This document shows, piece after piece, positions 9,389 to 16,925 of a stretch of 64,000 nucleotides of DNA (its first letter is position 1; every line of letters starts with the position of its first letter). The position numbers and the translations under genes are program-made. The notes beneath the pieces were generated by a model. That model saw only the letters and a program-made list of their open reading frames with translations, was not told the origin of the DNA and did no database searches. The stretch is taken from assembly GCF_000284375.1 (NCBI RefSeq), contig NC_017249.1, positions 5,124,001 to 5,188,000 on the forward strand, written 5' to 3'. Origin of the DNA: Bradyrhizobium japonicum USDA 6 (GTDB lineage: Bacteria; Pseudomonadota; Alphaproteobacteria; Rhizobiales; Xanthobacteraceae).

Positions 9389-10348
9389 ATGCAGCCACCC
9401 GTTCCAGACCTGCGAAGCCTGCAGATTGTCGCTGCCGTTGCGGACTCCGGCAGCATGCTCGAGGCGTCGCGCCAATTCGGGATGACGCAATCCGCGGTGT
9501 CCCAGGCGGTGAGGCGTGCCGAAGCCGCCGTCGGCGTCGCCTTCTTCAACCGGAGCCGCAGGCCGCTGACGCCGACACGGGCAGGGCGCATCCTCGCAGA
9601 CCGCGTTCTCGATCTGAATCGCGACTTCGACGTGCTTCTCAGCACGCTCCGGGCTGCGGCGGAACAGTCTGCACGTGTCGATCTCCGGCTCGGCCTCGTC
9701 GATTCCTATGCGGGCACCGTCGGCGCGCACCTCGTCAAGGAACTCATGACGGGCTCGATCGCGCTAAGCCTGTCGGCATGGTCGGGGCTTGCGCATTCTC
9801 ATGCGGAGGCCCTTGTTCGTCGCATGATCGACGCGGCGATCACATGCGATGCGATGGACGTCCTGTATGATGTCGAGCGCTTCCCGTTCTACCGCGAGCC
9901 GTACCTGCTGGTGGTGCCGCGCGGACTGGAAGCTGAATTCGCCGACCTTGATTTGCGCGAGATCCTCGCCCGGCATCGTCTGGTCCGGCACAGCGAACGC
10001 TCCTATGTCGGCGCTCAGGTCGAGCGCCATCTGAGCCGCTTGGGCATTCGCCCGCCACGGGCCTTCGAGTTTGACACCTCGGACAGCCTGGTAGCCATGG
10101 TCGCGACAGGGATGGGCGTGGCGATCACCACACCGCTGTGCCTGTTGCAGGGGCTTGCCCACGCGGCCCAGGTCAGCGCTCTCCCGCTGCCGGGCCCTGG
10201 ATTCTTTCGTGAGCTGCTTCTGGTGACCCGCCGTGGAGATCTCTCGTCATTGGCGCCGCGCATCGCCGAGATGGCGCGAATGAGCATTACGACGCAGGCG
10301 ATGCCGCGTGTCCGGACGCTCGTGCCCTGGTTCACCCAGGATTACTAG
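9389..10348 (+). CDS. LysR-family transcriptional regulator
   Basis: A 319-residue LysR-type regulator. The N-terminal winged helix spans about residues 8-66: LRSLQIVAAVADSGSMLEAS, FGMTQSAVSQAVRRAE, then FNRSRRPLTPTRAGR. The rest resembles the LysR effector domain, including a GMGVAITTPLCLLQG segment. It is transcribed away from the solA-transporter operon with 125 bases between starts, the classic arrangement for a LysR protein controlling its divergent neighbour. The co-inducer is probably the transported amine. A hairpin terminator follows directly. Confidence 0.92.
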   Translation: MQPPVPDLRSLQIVAAVADSGSMLEASRQFGMTQSAVSQAVRRAEAAVGVAFFNRSRRPLTPTRAGRILADRVLDLNRDFDVLLSTLRAAAEQSARVDLRLGLVDSYAGTVGAHLVKELMTGSIALSLSAWSGLAHSHAEALVRRMIDAAITCDAMDVLYDVERFPFYREPYLLVVPRGLEAEFADLDLREILARHRLVRHSERSYVGAQVERHLSRLGIRPPRAFEFDTSDSLVAMVATGMGVAITTPLCLLQGLAHAAQVSALPLPGPGFFRELLLVTRRGDLSSLAPRIAEMARMSITTQAMPRVRTLVPWFTQDY

Positions 10349-10354
10349 CAGCGA

Positions 10355-10380
10355 AAAAGCCCGGCTGGCGCCGGGCTTTT
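10355..10380 (+). terminator. Rho-independent terminator after the lysR gene
   Basis: AAAAGCCCGG, a short loop, then CCGGGCTTTT, just after the regulator stop. The A and T flanks make it work in both directions, so it also serves the caspase-like gene that ends at 10405 on the other strand. Confidence 0.85.
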
Positions 10381-10404
10381 CTGCTTGAGCTCTGGTCTTG
10401 CGCC

Positions 10405-11832
10405 TCAGCGGCGGAACATGCCGCCCATCATGCCGCCGACGACGCCGCCGACGAAGGCTGCGCCGGCATCGCCGCCGCCGCTGTTGCGATGCTGAACCGG
10501 TGCGCTGCTCTGGGCCTGGGCGGGGGCAGCACGCCGGGCCGGCTTCGCGCTGTCGTCGCTCGCGGTAGCCGGCGCGGTCGCCACGATCTCGGACAGCAGC
10601 GCTTTGTGCTGGAGCTTGTTGAGGTAGCCGGTCGAGGGATAACCGCGAGCGGCCTGCCAGCGCTTCAGCACCGAGCGGGTCTCGTCGGTGAACGCACCGG
10701 TGACCTTGGTGTCGAAGCCGAGCCCGGTCAGGCGGCGCTGCACGTCGCGGCGCTGGCCCTTGTCGAGGCCGATCTGGTCCTCGGTGAGCTGGCTGGCGTC
10801 ATCGGTGAAGGTCGCGGGATCGATGCCGGAGTTCAGATTGCGGGTCGCCGTGGACGGGCCGCTCTTGATCGCCGCAAGCCGCGCCAGCGCCAGCGCCTTG
10901 AACTGGCCGTTCGGATAGGCCGAGAGATAGGCGTTGAGCTCTTCCGGCTTGTTGGATTCCTTGACCGAGCGCCAGTACTCGAGCTCGACACCGTCGGAAC
11001 TGCTCGCTGCTGCCGGCACGTTTCCAGAAGCGGTCGGGGCTGCGTTGGCAACCTGCGTCTGCTGCGACGGGTTGAGATAGACCGCGCCGATCAGGTTGGT
11101 GTGGCCCCAAGGCAGCTGGCCCTTGCGGGTCTCTTCGTTGACCTGGGCGCGCACCGACGTCATCGCCTGCTGGATCTCGACGCCGGGCTTGGTGATGTTG
11201 TCGATCAGCGCGCGGGTGAACGGGCTGTTGTTGCCCTCCTGGCCGTCGAGCGCGGTCTGGCCCGGGCCGGTGGCGAACGCGATCAGAGTGCCTTCGCCCG
11301 ACTTCATCTCCGCAAGACCGCTCTGCACGTTGACGCTGCGCGTTGCCGAGTTCGACTTGATCTTGGCGGCGAAAGGATTGTCGCGGCAGGCGTCGAGGAA
11401 GACAAGCTTGACCTTGGCGTCGCCCATGGTCTGCTCGAGCGTCAGGTCGATATTGATGGCTGCGCCGAGCTTAACGTCCATCTCCGACTTGATGTCAGCG
11501 TCGACGGGCAGGAGGTAGTTGCTGCCGCTGACCGCGATGCCGTGGCCGGCGTAATAGAACACTGCGACATCGGAGCCTTGCGCCTTGCGGCCGAAGTCCA
11601 GGAGCTTCTCCGTCATCTGGTCGCGGGTGAGGTTGGATCCCTCGATCACCTCGAAGCCGACATTGCGCAGGGTCGCCGCCATCGCCTTTGCGTCGATCGG
11701 CGGGTTCGGCAATTGTGCGACGTTCTTGTAGGAGCCGTTGCCGACGACGAAAGCGACACGGCGGTCGGCCTTCGCGGCACTGACCGAAAGTGCCATGCAC
11801 ATCAGCGAAGCGAGCAGGGTGAGAGTGCGCAT
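10405..11832 (-). CDS. Caspase-like (peptidase C14) secreted protein with C-terminal peptidoglycan-binding-like domain
   Basis: A 475-residue exported protein. A signal peptide of about 22 residues precedes a caspase-fold domain: RRVAFVVGNGSY, catalytic His in YYAGHG (about residue 96) and catalytic Cys in LDACRDNP (about residue 148), both intact. A central low-complexity and helical part includes a WRSVKESNKPEELNAYLSAY segment resembling a Sel1/SPOR-adjacent linker. Residues of about 390-440 (GQRRDVQRRLTGLGFDTKVTG...TRSVLKRWQ) look like a peptidoglycan-binding domain 1. The tail is glycine-rich. Bacterial C14 proteins of this type are common in rhizobia with no defined role. The start at 11832 gives the signal peptide; upstream in-frame sequence is spurious. 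Confidence 0.87.
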   Translation of the reverse strand: MRTLTLLASLMCMALSVSAAKADRRVAFVVGNGSYKNVAQLPNPPIDAKAMAATLRNVGFEVIEGSNLTRDQMTEKLLDFGRKAQGSDVAVFYYAGHGIAVSGSNYLLPVDADIKSEMDVKLGAAINIDLTLEQTMGDAKVKLVFLDACRDNPFAAKIKSNSATRSVNVQSGLAEMKSGEGTLIAFATGPGQTALDGQEGNNSPFTRALIDNITKPGVEIQQAMTSVRAQVNEETRKGQLPWGHTNLIGAVYLNPSQQTQVANAAPTASGNVPAAASSSDGVELEYWRSVKESNKPEELNAYLSAYPNGQFKALALARLAAIKSGPSTATRNLNSGIDPATFTDDASQLTEDQIGLDKGQRRDVQRRLTGLGFDTKVTGAFTDETRSVLKRWQAARGYPSTGYLNKLQHKALLSEIVATAPATASDDSAKPARRAAPAQAQSSAPVQHRNSGGGDAGAAFVGGVVGGMMGGMFRR

Positions 11833-12036
11833 CTGAAATCCCCAACAGAATCGAATTGCAGGCAGCAACAAATTGGCAACGAACCTACACGAAGTGCCCG
11901 ACTTCGCGCCACCAAAACGGCAGTACGTCGTATTCAACCCGCTGCTGTGTGGCCGAATGTGCACGATGGAATGACCCTCCAACGTGATCCAGATCACACG
12001 GCCACTTCGTTTTTGTCGCGCGAGACCGGGCGAGGT

Positions 12037-12912
12037 TCACTGTGCGCGGGCGGGAATCGGGGCGGTCGGCTTCAGGTTCAGGAGATTGCCGCACAGGATC
12101 AGCGTCGCGCCGAGCACGGTCCAGGCATCGAGCCGCTCCGAATACAGCAGCCAGCCGACAGTCGCGGTGAGCGGCACCCGCAGGAAGTCCATCGGCACCA
12201 CGATGGTTGCATCCGCGTAGCGGAGCGCGCTGGCGAGGCAATAGTGCGAGAATGTGCCGCAGACCCCGATGACGAAGAGCCATCCCCAGAGGGTGGTTGA
12301 CGGCCAGGTCCAGACATAGAGCGTCGGCAGCAGGCCCACGACCATCTGCACCACGATCATCCAGAACAGGATCGACAATGCGCTCTCGGTCCGGGTCAGC
12401 GATTTCGCCAAGATCATGGAAATGCTGAAGCCGATCGCGGCTCCCAGCGCGATCAGCTGACCCGGATTGATCTCGCCGGTGGCGGGCCGCACGATCATGA
12501 CGACGCCGACGATGCCGAGCGCGATGGCGGCGATCTTCCACACGGTCATGCGCTCGGACAGGAACGTTGCGGCCAGCAGCGCGGTCCAGATCGGCATGGT
12601 GAATTCGATCGCGACGACCTGGCCGATCCCGATCAGCGTCAGTGCATAGAACCAGCCGAGCTGCGCGAAATAATGGACGCCGTTGCGCGCGAGGTGCTGG
12701 GGCAGGCGTTTGGTCGCGACCGCCTTGAAGCCGCCGGCCCGGTAGATGATCGGCAGCAGCAGCGTGAAGCCGATCACCGAGCGCACTTCCATAATTTCAA
12801 AAACGTTCAGCTCGCGCGTGGTCTCGCGGCCGGCAACCGCCATGACCAGCATGAGCGCCAGCCAGCCGGCCATCCACAGTGCAGCCATCGTTTTGGACGG
12901 TGTCGCGGTCAT
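12037..12912 (-). CDS. EamA/DMT-family transporter
   Basis: A 291-residue inner-membrane protein with ten hydrophobic segments arranged as two EamA repeats, each starting with a helix rich in small residues. The second repeat has the usual LGAAIGFSISMILAKSLTR and the end has YSERLDAWTVLGATLILCGN. The family exports metabolites such as amino acids and nucleotides; the substrate is not predictable. It is divergent from ridA, with 147 bases between starts. Confidence 0.9.
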   Translation of the reverse strand: MTATPSKTMAALWMAGWLALMLVMAVAGRETTRELNVFEIMEVRSVIGFTLLLPIIYRAGGFKAVATKRLPQHLARNGVHYFAQLGWFYALTLIGIGQVVAIEFTMPIWTALLAATFLSERMTVWKIAAIALGIVGVVMIVRPATGEINPGQLIALGAAIGFSISMILAKSLTRTESALSILFWMIVVQMVVGLLPTLYVWTWPSTTLWGWLFVIGVCGTFSHYCLASALRYADATIVVPMDFLRVPLTATVGWLLYSERLDAWTVLGATLILCGNLLNLKPTAPIPARAQ

Positions 12913-13059
12913 CTTTGCTGGTGCGGGCGATCGAGCCTGAGGGGAGGGCCGGTATCGGCGACATCGCCGGCGTTTGCAACGGCCAAAACTGCGGATGCAG
13001 CGATGCAGGGCGGCGTGCTAAGGCATCATTGAACAACAAGAAAAGCGAGATCTTCGCTC

Positions 13060-13467
13060 ATGCAAATCTTGCAGCCGGCCGAATGGAAGAAACCGCGGGG
13101 CTTTTCTCACGGCGTGGTGGCCGAAGGGCCGGGCCGCTGGGTGGTGCTGGCCGGGCAGACCGGCGGCGACGAGACCGGCAATTACGCGCCTGACATGGCG
13201 GCGCAGGTCGCAACCGCGCTGAAGCGGATCATCAAGCTGCTGGGCGAGGCCGGAGCCGGCCCGGAGCACATCGTCCGCCTGACCTGGTACCTGACCAGCC
13301 GTAGCGAATATGAAGCGGCCGGGGCGGGCATCGGCGCGGCGTGGAAGGAAACACTGGGGCGAAATTTTCCGCCCTCGACGCTGCTCTACATCGGCGGTCT
13401 CGTGGACGAGCGGGCCAAGGTCGAAATCGAGGTCACGGCGTTCGTGCCGAACGCACAAAACGCATAA
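13060..13467 (+). CDS. ridA: RidA/YjgF-family enamine/imine deaminase
   Basis: A 135-residue protein of the RidA superfamily, which hydrolyses reactive enamine/imine intermediates from PLP enzymes. Recognised by GPGRWVVLAGQTGGDE, the AQVATALKRIIKLL helix and the C-terminal VDERAKVEIEVTAFVP strand. The conserved catalytic Arg of canonical RidA (in the CKxRVY-type motif) is replaced here by a VRLTWYLTSRSEY context, so it may be one of the Rid subgroups with a different substrate. A strong terminator overlaps its stop. Confidence 0.82.
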   Translation: MQILQPAEWKKPRGFSHGVVAEGPGRWVVLAGQTGGDETGNYAPDMAAQVATALKRIIKLLGEAGAGPEHIVRLTWYLTSRSEYEAAGAGIGAAWKETLGRNFPPSTLLYIGGLVDERAKVEIEVTAFVPNAQNA

Positions 13468-13496
13468 AAAGCCCCGGCGGAATCGCCGGGGCTTTT
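13467..13496 (+). terminator. Bidirectional terminator between ridA and a secreted-protein gene
   Basis: AAAAGCCCCGGCG, a short loop, then CGCCGGGGCTTTT, beginning at the ridA stop. It can also end the converging transcript whose gene stops at 13516. Confidence 0.88.
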
Positions 13497-13515
13497 GGCT
13501 TGAACGCGGCCCGCC

Positions 13516-14061
13516 TTAGCGCGACAGCGAGATGTTGGCGCCGCGGAACTGGCTGTCCGCGCGCATCGTGACGCTCTGCTTGTTGCCGGACGTCTTCAGC
13601 GAGATGTTGGCGTTGAAGCCGGCGGTCGAGGCGACGAGCTCGTAGGTTCCGCCAGCGCCGCGGCCCTGGAGGGAGCCGCTGATGTTGCGGCTGGCCTCGG
13701 ACCAGCTGCCGGCGATGGCGCCGCCTTCAGCCCTGACGTTGGCGCCGAGATTGAACTTGTAGGCGTCGCTGGCGCAGGTCAGCGACATCTCCATCGTCGG
13801 TCCGATCGGGGCGTATCTGGCCCGGCAGCGGATCCGCTCGGTCGAGCCGTCATCCAGCGTGACGGTGCCTGCACCGCTCCAGCTGCCCGCCAGCGGGGCG
13901 AACGGGCCGGACTGGGCCTTGCTCTCAGAGTTGGCGATCCCCGCCGCAAACAAAACGGCGGCCGCAATCAGCAGCCGCCGGTTTAGGGTGCTGGTCCCGA
14001 ATTGCTTATTGGCGCGATGCTTCCCACCGCCCGCTGCACGGTATGCCTGCAGATGCTCCAT
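13516..14061 (-). CDS. Secreted hypothetical protein
   Basis: A protein of about 181 residues with a hydrophobic export segment (LLIAAAVLFAAGIANSE) starting about 30 residues in, followed by a small beta-rich domain with repeated Gly/Ser-rich strands (LAGSWSGAGTVTLDDG, RIRCRARYAPIG). The first in-frame ATG that keeps the signal is at 14061, which overlaps the 3' end of the upstream gene by 56 bases; no later start codon precedes the signal. That overlap and the long basic N-region make the start uncertain. The domain resembles lipocalin-like secreted rhizobial proteins but I cannot name it. Confidence 0.65.
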   Translation of the reverse strand: MEHLQAYRAAGGGKHRANKQFGTSTLNRRLLIAAAVLFAAGIANSESKAQSGPFAPLAGSWSGAGTVTLDDGSTERIRCRARYAPIGPTMEMSLTCASDAYKFNLGANVRAEGGAIAGSWSEASRNISGSLQGRGAGGTYELVASTAGFNANISLKTSGNKQSVTMRADSQFRGANISLSR

Positions 14062-14350
14062 TCCACTTCCCCGATCCGGCGTTGCCGCTGAGTTGACCGT
14101 TGGCATATGCACCATTGATCGAAACTTTCACAAGTCCCCCGCTGCCGATGGTGCCGGAAACGTTAGCGCCGGGCGCGGTGATCTTGCCGTCGGCAACCGT
14201 CAGCATGGAACTGGCGGTCGGCTCGCAGGTACCGCTCTTGGTGACGATGGTGACGTGCCAGTTGCCGTCATAGGGGGTCTGGGCGAAAGCGGGAGCGGCG
14301 AGGGTGATGACTGATGCGGCACAGAATGCCGTAATGCGACCAAAACGCAT
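14006..14350 (-). CDS. Small secreted protein
   Basis: A 114-residue protein with a clean signal peptide (FCAASVITLAAPAFAQ) and a mature beta-rich domain of Gly/Ser-rich strands containing two cysteines that could form a disulfide (in SGTCEPTA and GIPCSGRWEA). It is the first gene of a probable two-gene unit with the secreted protein at 13516-14061, and the two share the same style of repeated short strands. No family recognised. Confidence 0.7.
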   Translation of the reverse strand: MRFGRITAFCAASVITLAAPAFAQTPYDGNWHVTIVTKSGTCEPTASSMLTVADGKITAPGANVSGTIGSGGLVKVSINGAYANGQLSGNAGSGKWNGASAGIPCSGRWEASRQ

Positions 14351-14558
14351 GAATTCCGTCCTTGAATCTGTCTGATATGCTGACGCTTATTCGGCCCAAA
14401 TGTGACGGAAATTTGTTGCGTTGCCAAAGCGAAAATTGTTCCTGTGGAAACAATGGTTTATTTGTGTTTCCGGCTCCAATTTTCGAAGCAGAATCAACGC
14501 GGCTTCACGTTAAGGGTAAACGTCAGGAGAGACTCAGGGGAAGGACTGAGGAAAGGAC

Positions 14559-15146
14559 TCACGAAAGACTTGGCGCCAAGGTCGCGAACTGCTCGTCCTG
14601 AACCTTGGAGGGCAGCGCCTTGTGGACCTTGACGTAGTCGATCACGTCGGCCAGCAGCTTGAGGCCGAGCGGAGCGAGCGCGCGCTCCCAGAGCTCGCGA
14701 GCCGTCTCGCCCTTCTTGACGAAGCACCAGTCCTGGGCGGCGATGGCGCCGGCGTCCATGACGTCGGCAAGATGATAGATCGTGCCGCCGGCGATTGGAT
14801 CGCCTTCCTTGATGGTCCATTCCACGGCGGCTTTGCCCCGATGACGCGGCAGCAGCGAGGGATGATAGCCGATCCCGCCGAACTTCGCCGCGGCCAGGGC
14901 GTCCTTGCCGATCCGGGCGTGGCTGTGGGCGGTGATGATCAGGTCGGTGTCGGGGCCGATTTCGGAGGCGACCACCAGCTTCGGATTGGCCTGGACCGCC
15001 ACCTCGATGCCGGCCGCCTTGGCGCTCGCGGCGAGGCGATCCTCGGCGTCGGCCACGACGACCCGCACGATCGAGACGCTGTGCTCCCGGAGCATGTTCA
15101 GGGTGGTCACGCCGAAATGGCGGGAGCCGACGAGGGTAATGCGCAT
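14559..15146 (-). CDS. Stand-alone formyltransferase-fold protein
   Basis: A 195-residue protein made only of the N-terminal formyltransferase domain seen in Fmt, GART and 10-formyl-tetrahydrofolate dehydrogenase. The loop IGYHPSLLPRHRGKAAVEWT (about residues 90-108) is closest to the hydrolase domain of 10-formyl-THF dehydrogenase, with the catalytic His present. The Asp of LADVMDAGAI (about residue 130) matches the second catalytic residue. The Asn two residues before the His in GART and Fmt is Gly here. It lacks the C-terminal tRNA-binding domain, so it is not Fmt. It may hydrolyse or transfer formyl from a folate; the exact reaction is unknown. Confidence 0.75.
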   Translation of the reverse strand: MRITLVGSRHFGVTTLNMLREHSVSIVRVVVADAEDRLAASAKAAGIEVAVQANPKLVVASEIGPDTDLIITAHSHARIGKDALAAAKFGGIGYHPSLLPRHRGKAAVEWTIKEGDPIAGGTIYHLADVMDAGAIAAQDWCFVKKGETARELWERALAPLGLKLLADVIDYVKVHKALPSKVQDEQFATLAPSLS

Positions 15147-15335
15147 GGGTGTCCGATCCGTCTCGCAACTGCGTCATCCCCCGATAACACGTCGGTGCGT
15201 CCTGTCACCAGCCGCGGGCGGTTTGTGCCGGTTATCAACAATGCACCGGGCGCAGGGCGCGACGGGCTCCGCGATTGCGCAGCCGGCCGTTCCGGTGCTT
15301 CCATGCGCGTATTGCCCCGTATCAGGAGCGAGCGC

Positions 15336-15620
15336 ATGCGAAGCGCGTGGTTTTTCCTTCTCGCGGCACTGAGCGTAGCCGCGCCCGCACGCGCCGGCGG
15401 GCCGTATCCGGCGGTCCCGCCCGAGGTCGGGGTGGCGCCGTTCATCGGTCCGACGTGGGATGCCTTTCGTTGCGCCGAAGGGCCGGTCTATAATTTCTAT
15501 CACGGCGCCTATTACGGCGAGGAGCCGCCCGCACTCTATCGCAGCTACGCCTACAGGCCGTACTACCGCTACAGCGCCTACCGCAGGCTGCCGCGCACGT
15601 ATTTTTGCGTCACGGACTAG
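15336..15620 (+). CDS. Small secreted Tyr-rich protein
   Basis: A 94-residue protein with a signal peptide (SAWFFLLAALSVAAPARAG) and a mature part ending in a Tyr/Arg-rich tail (SYAYRPYYRYSAYRRL). The start at 15336 has AGGAG seven bases upstream; an earlier in-frame ATG at 15303 lacks this. Short Tyr- and Pro-rich secreted proteins of this kind are frequent in Bradyrhizobium and have no assigned function. Confidence 0.65.
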   Translation: MRSAWFFLLAALSVAAPARAGGPYPAVPPEVGVAPFIGPTWDAFRCAEGPVYNFYHGAYYGEEPPALYRSYAYRPYYRYSAYRRLPRTYFCVTD

Positions 15621-15700
15621 CGTTGCCGCGCGGCCACATCGACAGCAAATGATGCATCCGCCGGTTCCTCTGTTTCATTCCTGACATAAGGAGCCCTCGT

Positions 15701-15784
15701 ATGCCGCTAGAATGCGCCAACCGGGGCTGGCCAAATTTGATTCCGAATCCGTTTTCGAACCCGGCTTTGGCCGCTGGCGAGTGA
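15701..15784 (+). CDS. Candidate 27-residue small ORF with its own terminator
   Basis: An ATG preceded by AAGGAG with about 8-base spacing starts a 27-codon frame rich in Asn and Pro. Its last codons form the left arm of a perfect intrinsic terminator. A well-placed ribosome site plus an immediate terminator suggests a real short transcript, either encoding a micro-protein or acting as an RNA. No similarity recognised. Confidence 0.4.
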   Translation: MPLECANRGWPNLIPNPFSNPALAAGE

Positions 15785-15800
15785 TCGCCAGCGGCTTTTT
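15770..15800 (+). terminator. Perfect 11-bp intrinsic terminator
   Basis: GCCGCTGGCGA, loop GTGA, TCGCCAGCGGC, then five Ts. It overlaps the stop codon of the 27-codon frame ending at 15784. Confidence 0.85.
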
Positions 15801-15957
15801 ATGCCGGCGCCATCACGAAATCATCAAACGGTAACGCGTTCTCAACCTGCCTGTCGTATCGACGAATCCGTCGCGGATTTGTATTGCGTACCGCGACACC
15901 AAAAATGTCCCGCAGGCGTGGGTGCGCCGCGTGGGCTTTTTTGCCGGGACCGATTTC

Positions 15958-16191
15958 ATGCCGAGCGCAATTGAGCAGATCGTGGACGCCTATGTGCGGC
16001 TGAGGAACCGCCGCGGGCTCGACGAGCTGATGATGCACAGGCAGCGGCTCGCGGTCGATCTGAAGAGCAGGTCCGGCTATGATTTCAGCCTCCCGATCGG
16101 CAAGATCGACGAGGAGATCGCGATCATCGAGGAGGGGCTCAGCCGGCTGAAGGCTCAGTCTCCGGATGCCCGCGGGATACGTCCGATCTGA
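15958..16191 (+). CDS. Hypothetical protein, 77 residues
   Basis: A helical, charged 77-residue protein beginning IEQIVDAYVRLRNRRGLDEL, with a coiled-coil-like C-terminal helix (IDEEIAIIEEGLSRLKA). The start at 15958 removes a Gly/Phe-rich leader that coincides with a possible hairpin upstream. No export signal or known domain. It converges on the gene at 16197-16499. Confidence 0.65.
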   Translation: MPSAIEQIVDAYVRLRNRRGLDELMMHRQRLAVDLKSRSGYDFSLPIGKIDEEIAIIEEGLSRLKAQSPDARGIRPI

Positions 16192-16196
16192 CGCGC

Positions 16197-16499
16197 TCAG
16201 TCGCGCCGGCCGCCGTCGATGACGGTGAACAGCGGCCGTGCCTGGGTCGGCTCGACCAGCAGTTCCTCCACCAGCGCGGTTGCCGCATCGACATATTTGC
16301 GCGTCGGTTTGTCGAGCTCACGTTTGGCCTCGTCGTCGAGCGCGACCTTTGCGGCCTCGACCAGCTTGCGCATGCGCGCCGCATGATCGTCGCCCGCCGT
16401 CAGCGTCGCGCGCGCCAGCGAGCGCAGCACGAACAGCTCGCCTTCGAGGCGGAGCAGACGGTCGTTGAGCCTGGTGAGGACGGCGTTGAGGTCGGCCAT
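16197..16499 (-). CDS. Hypothetical helical protein
   Basis: A 100-residue, strongly helical protein with heptad-like leucines (LNAVLTRLNDRLLRLEGELFV) and a charged middle, suggesting a small coiled coil. ATG at 16499 is used; an ATG at 16526 would add nine residues. No motif recognised. It converges on the preceding gene with five bases between stops. Confidence 0.68.
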   Translation of the reverse strand: MADLNAVLTRLNDRLLRLEGELFVLRSLARATLTAGDDHAARMRKLVEAAKVALDDEAKRELDKPTRKYVDAATALVEELLVEPTQARPLFTVIDGGRRD

Positions 16500-16706
16500 A
16501 GCTGCTGTTCGTAGCGGAGGATCCATCCTGATCTAGCGGCGATCGGTGAACGGAATCCAAACGCCATTGGCGCAATTGGGTTGATCTCCGGCGTCTCCTG
16601 GCGGCGGCGGTGCCGCCGATGTGAGACATCGTGACGTTGCGATGCATCGTCCCGGCGTGGTTCCCGCACCACATGGGAGCCCGGGTGGACGCCTGGAGCA
16701 CGTACG

Positions 16707-16919
16707 ATGCGGTCTGTGCTGGCTTTGGTCCTCTTGATTGCAACATGCGCCGCGGCGGCTGCCGCGCCGGCGCATCATCCCCGCCCGCGCCATCACGTCG
16801 CCGTCCATCTGCCCGAGGACGCGCCGGTGCCGCCCGGCTGGTACAAATTTCCCGGGCAGCCGCCGATTCCGCCGTCAGAGAACAGGAATCTCGATCCCTC
16901 CAATTTCGGCGGCGGTTGA
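16707..16919 (+). CDS. Small secreted His/Pro-rich protein
   Basis: A 70-residue protein with a signal peptide (VLALVLLIATCAAAAAAPA) followed by a His/Arg-rich HHPRPRHH patch and a Pro-rich tail ending in NFGGG. Start context (TGGAGCACGTACGATG) and overall design are nearly the same as the gene at 22561-22782, so the two appear paralogous. The His-rich patch could bind metal, which is inference. Confidence 0.6.
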   Translation: MRSVLALVLLIATCAAAAAAPAHHPRPRHHVAVHLPEDAPVPPGWYKFPGQPPIPPSENRNLDPSNFGGG

Positions 16920-16925
16920 TCGAAG

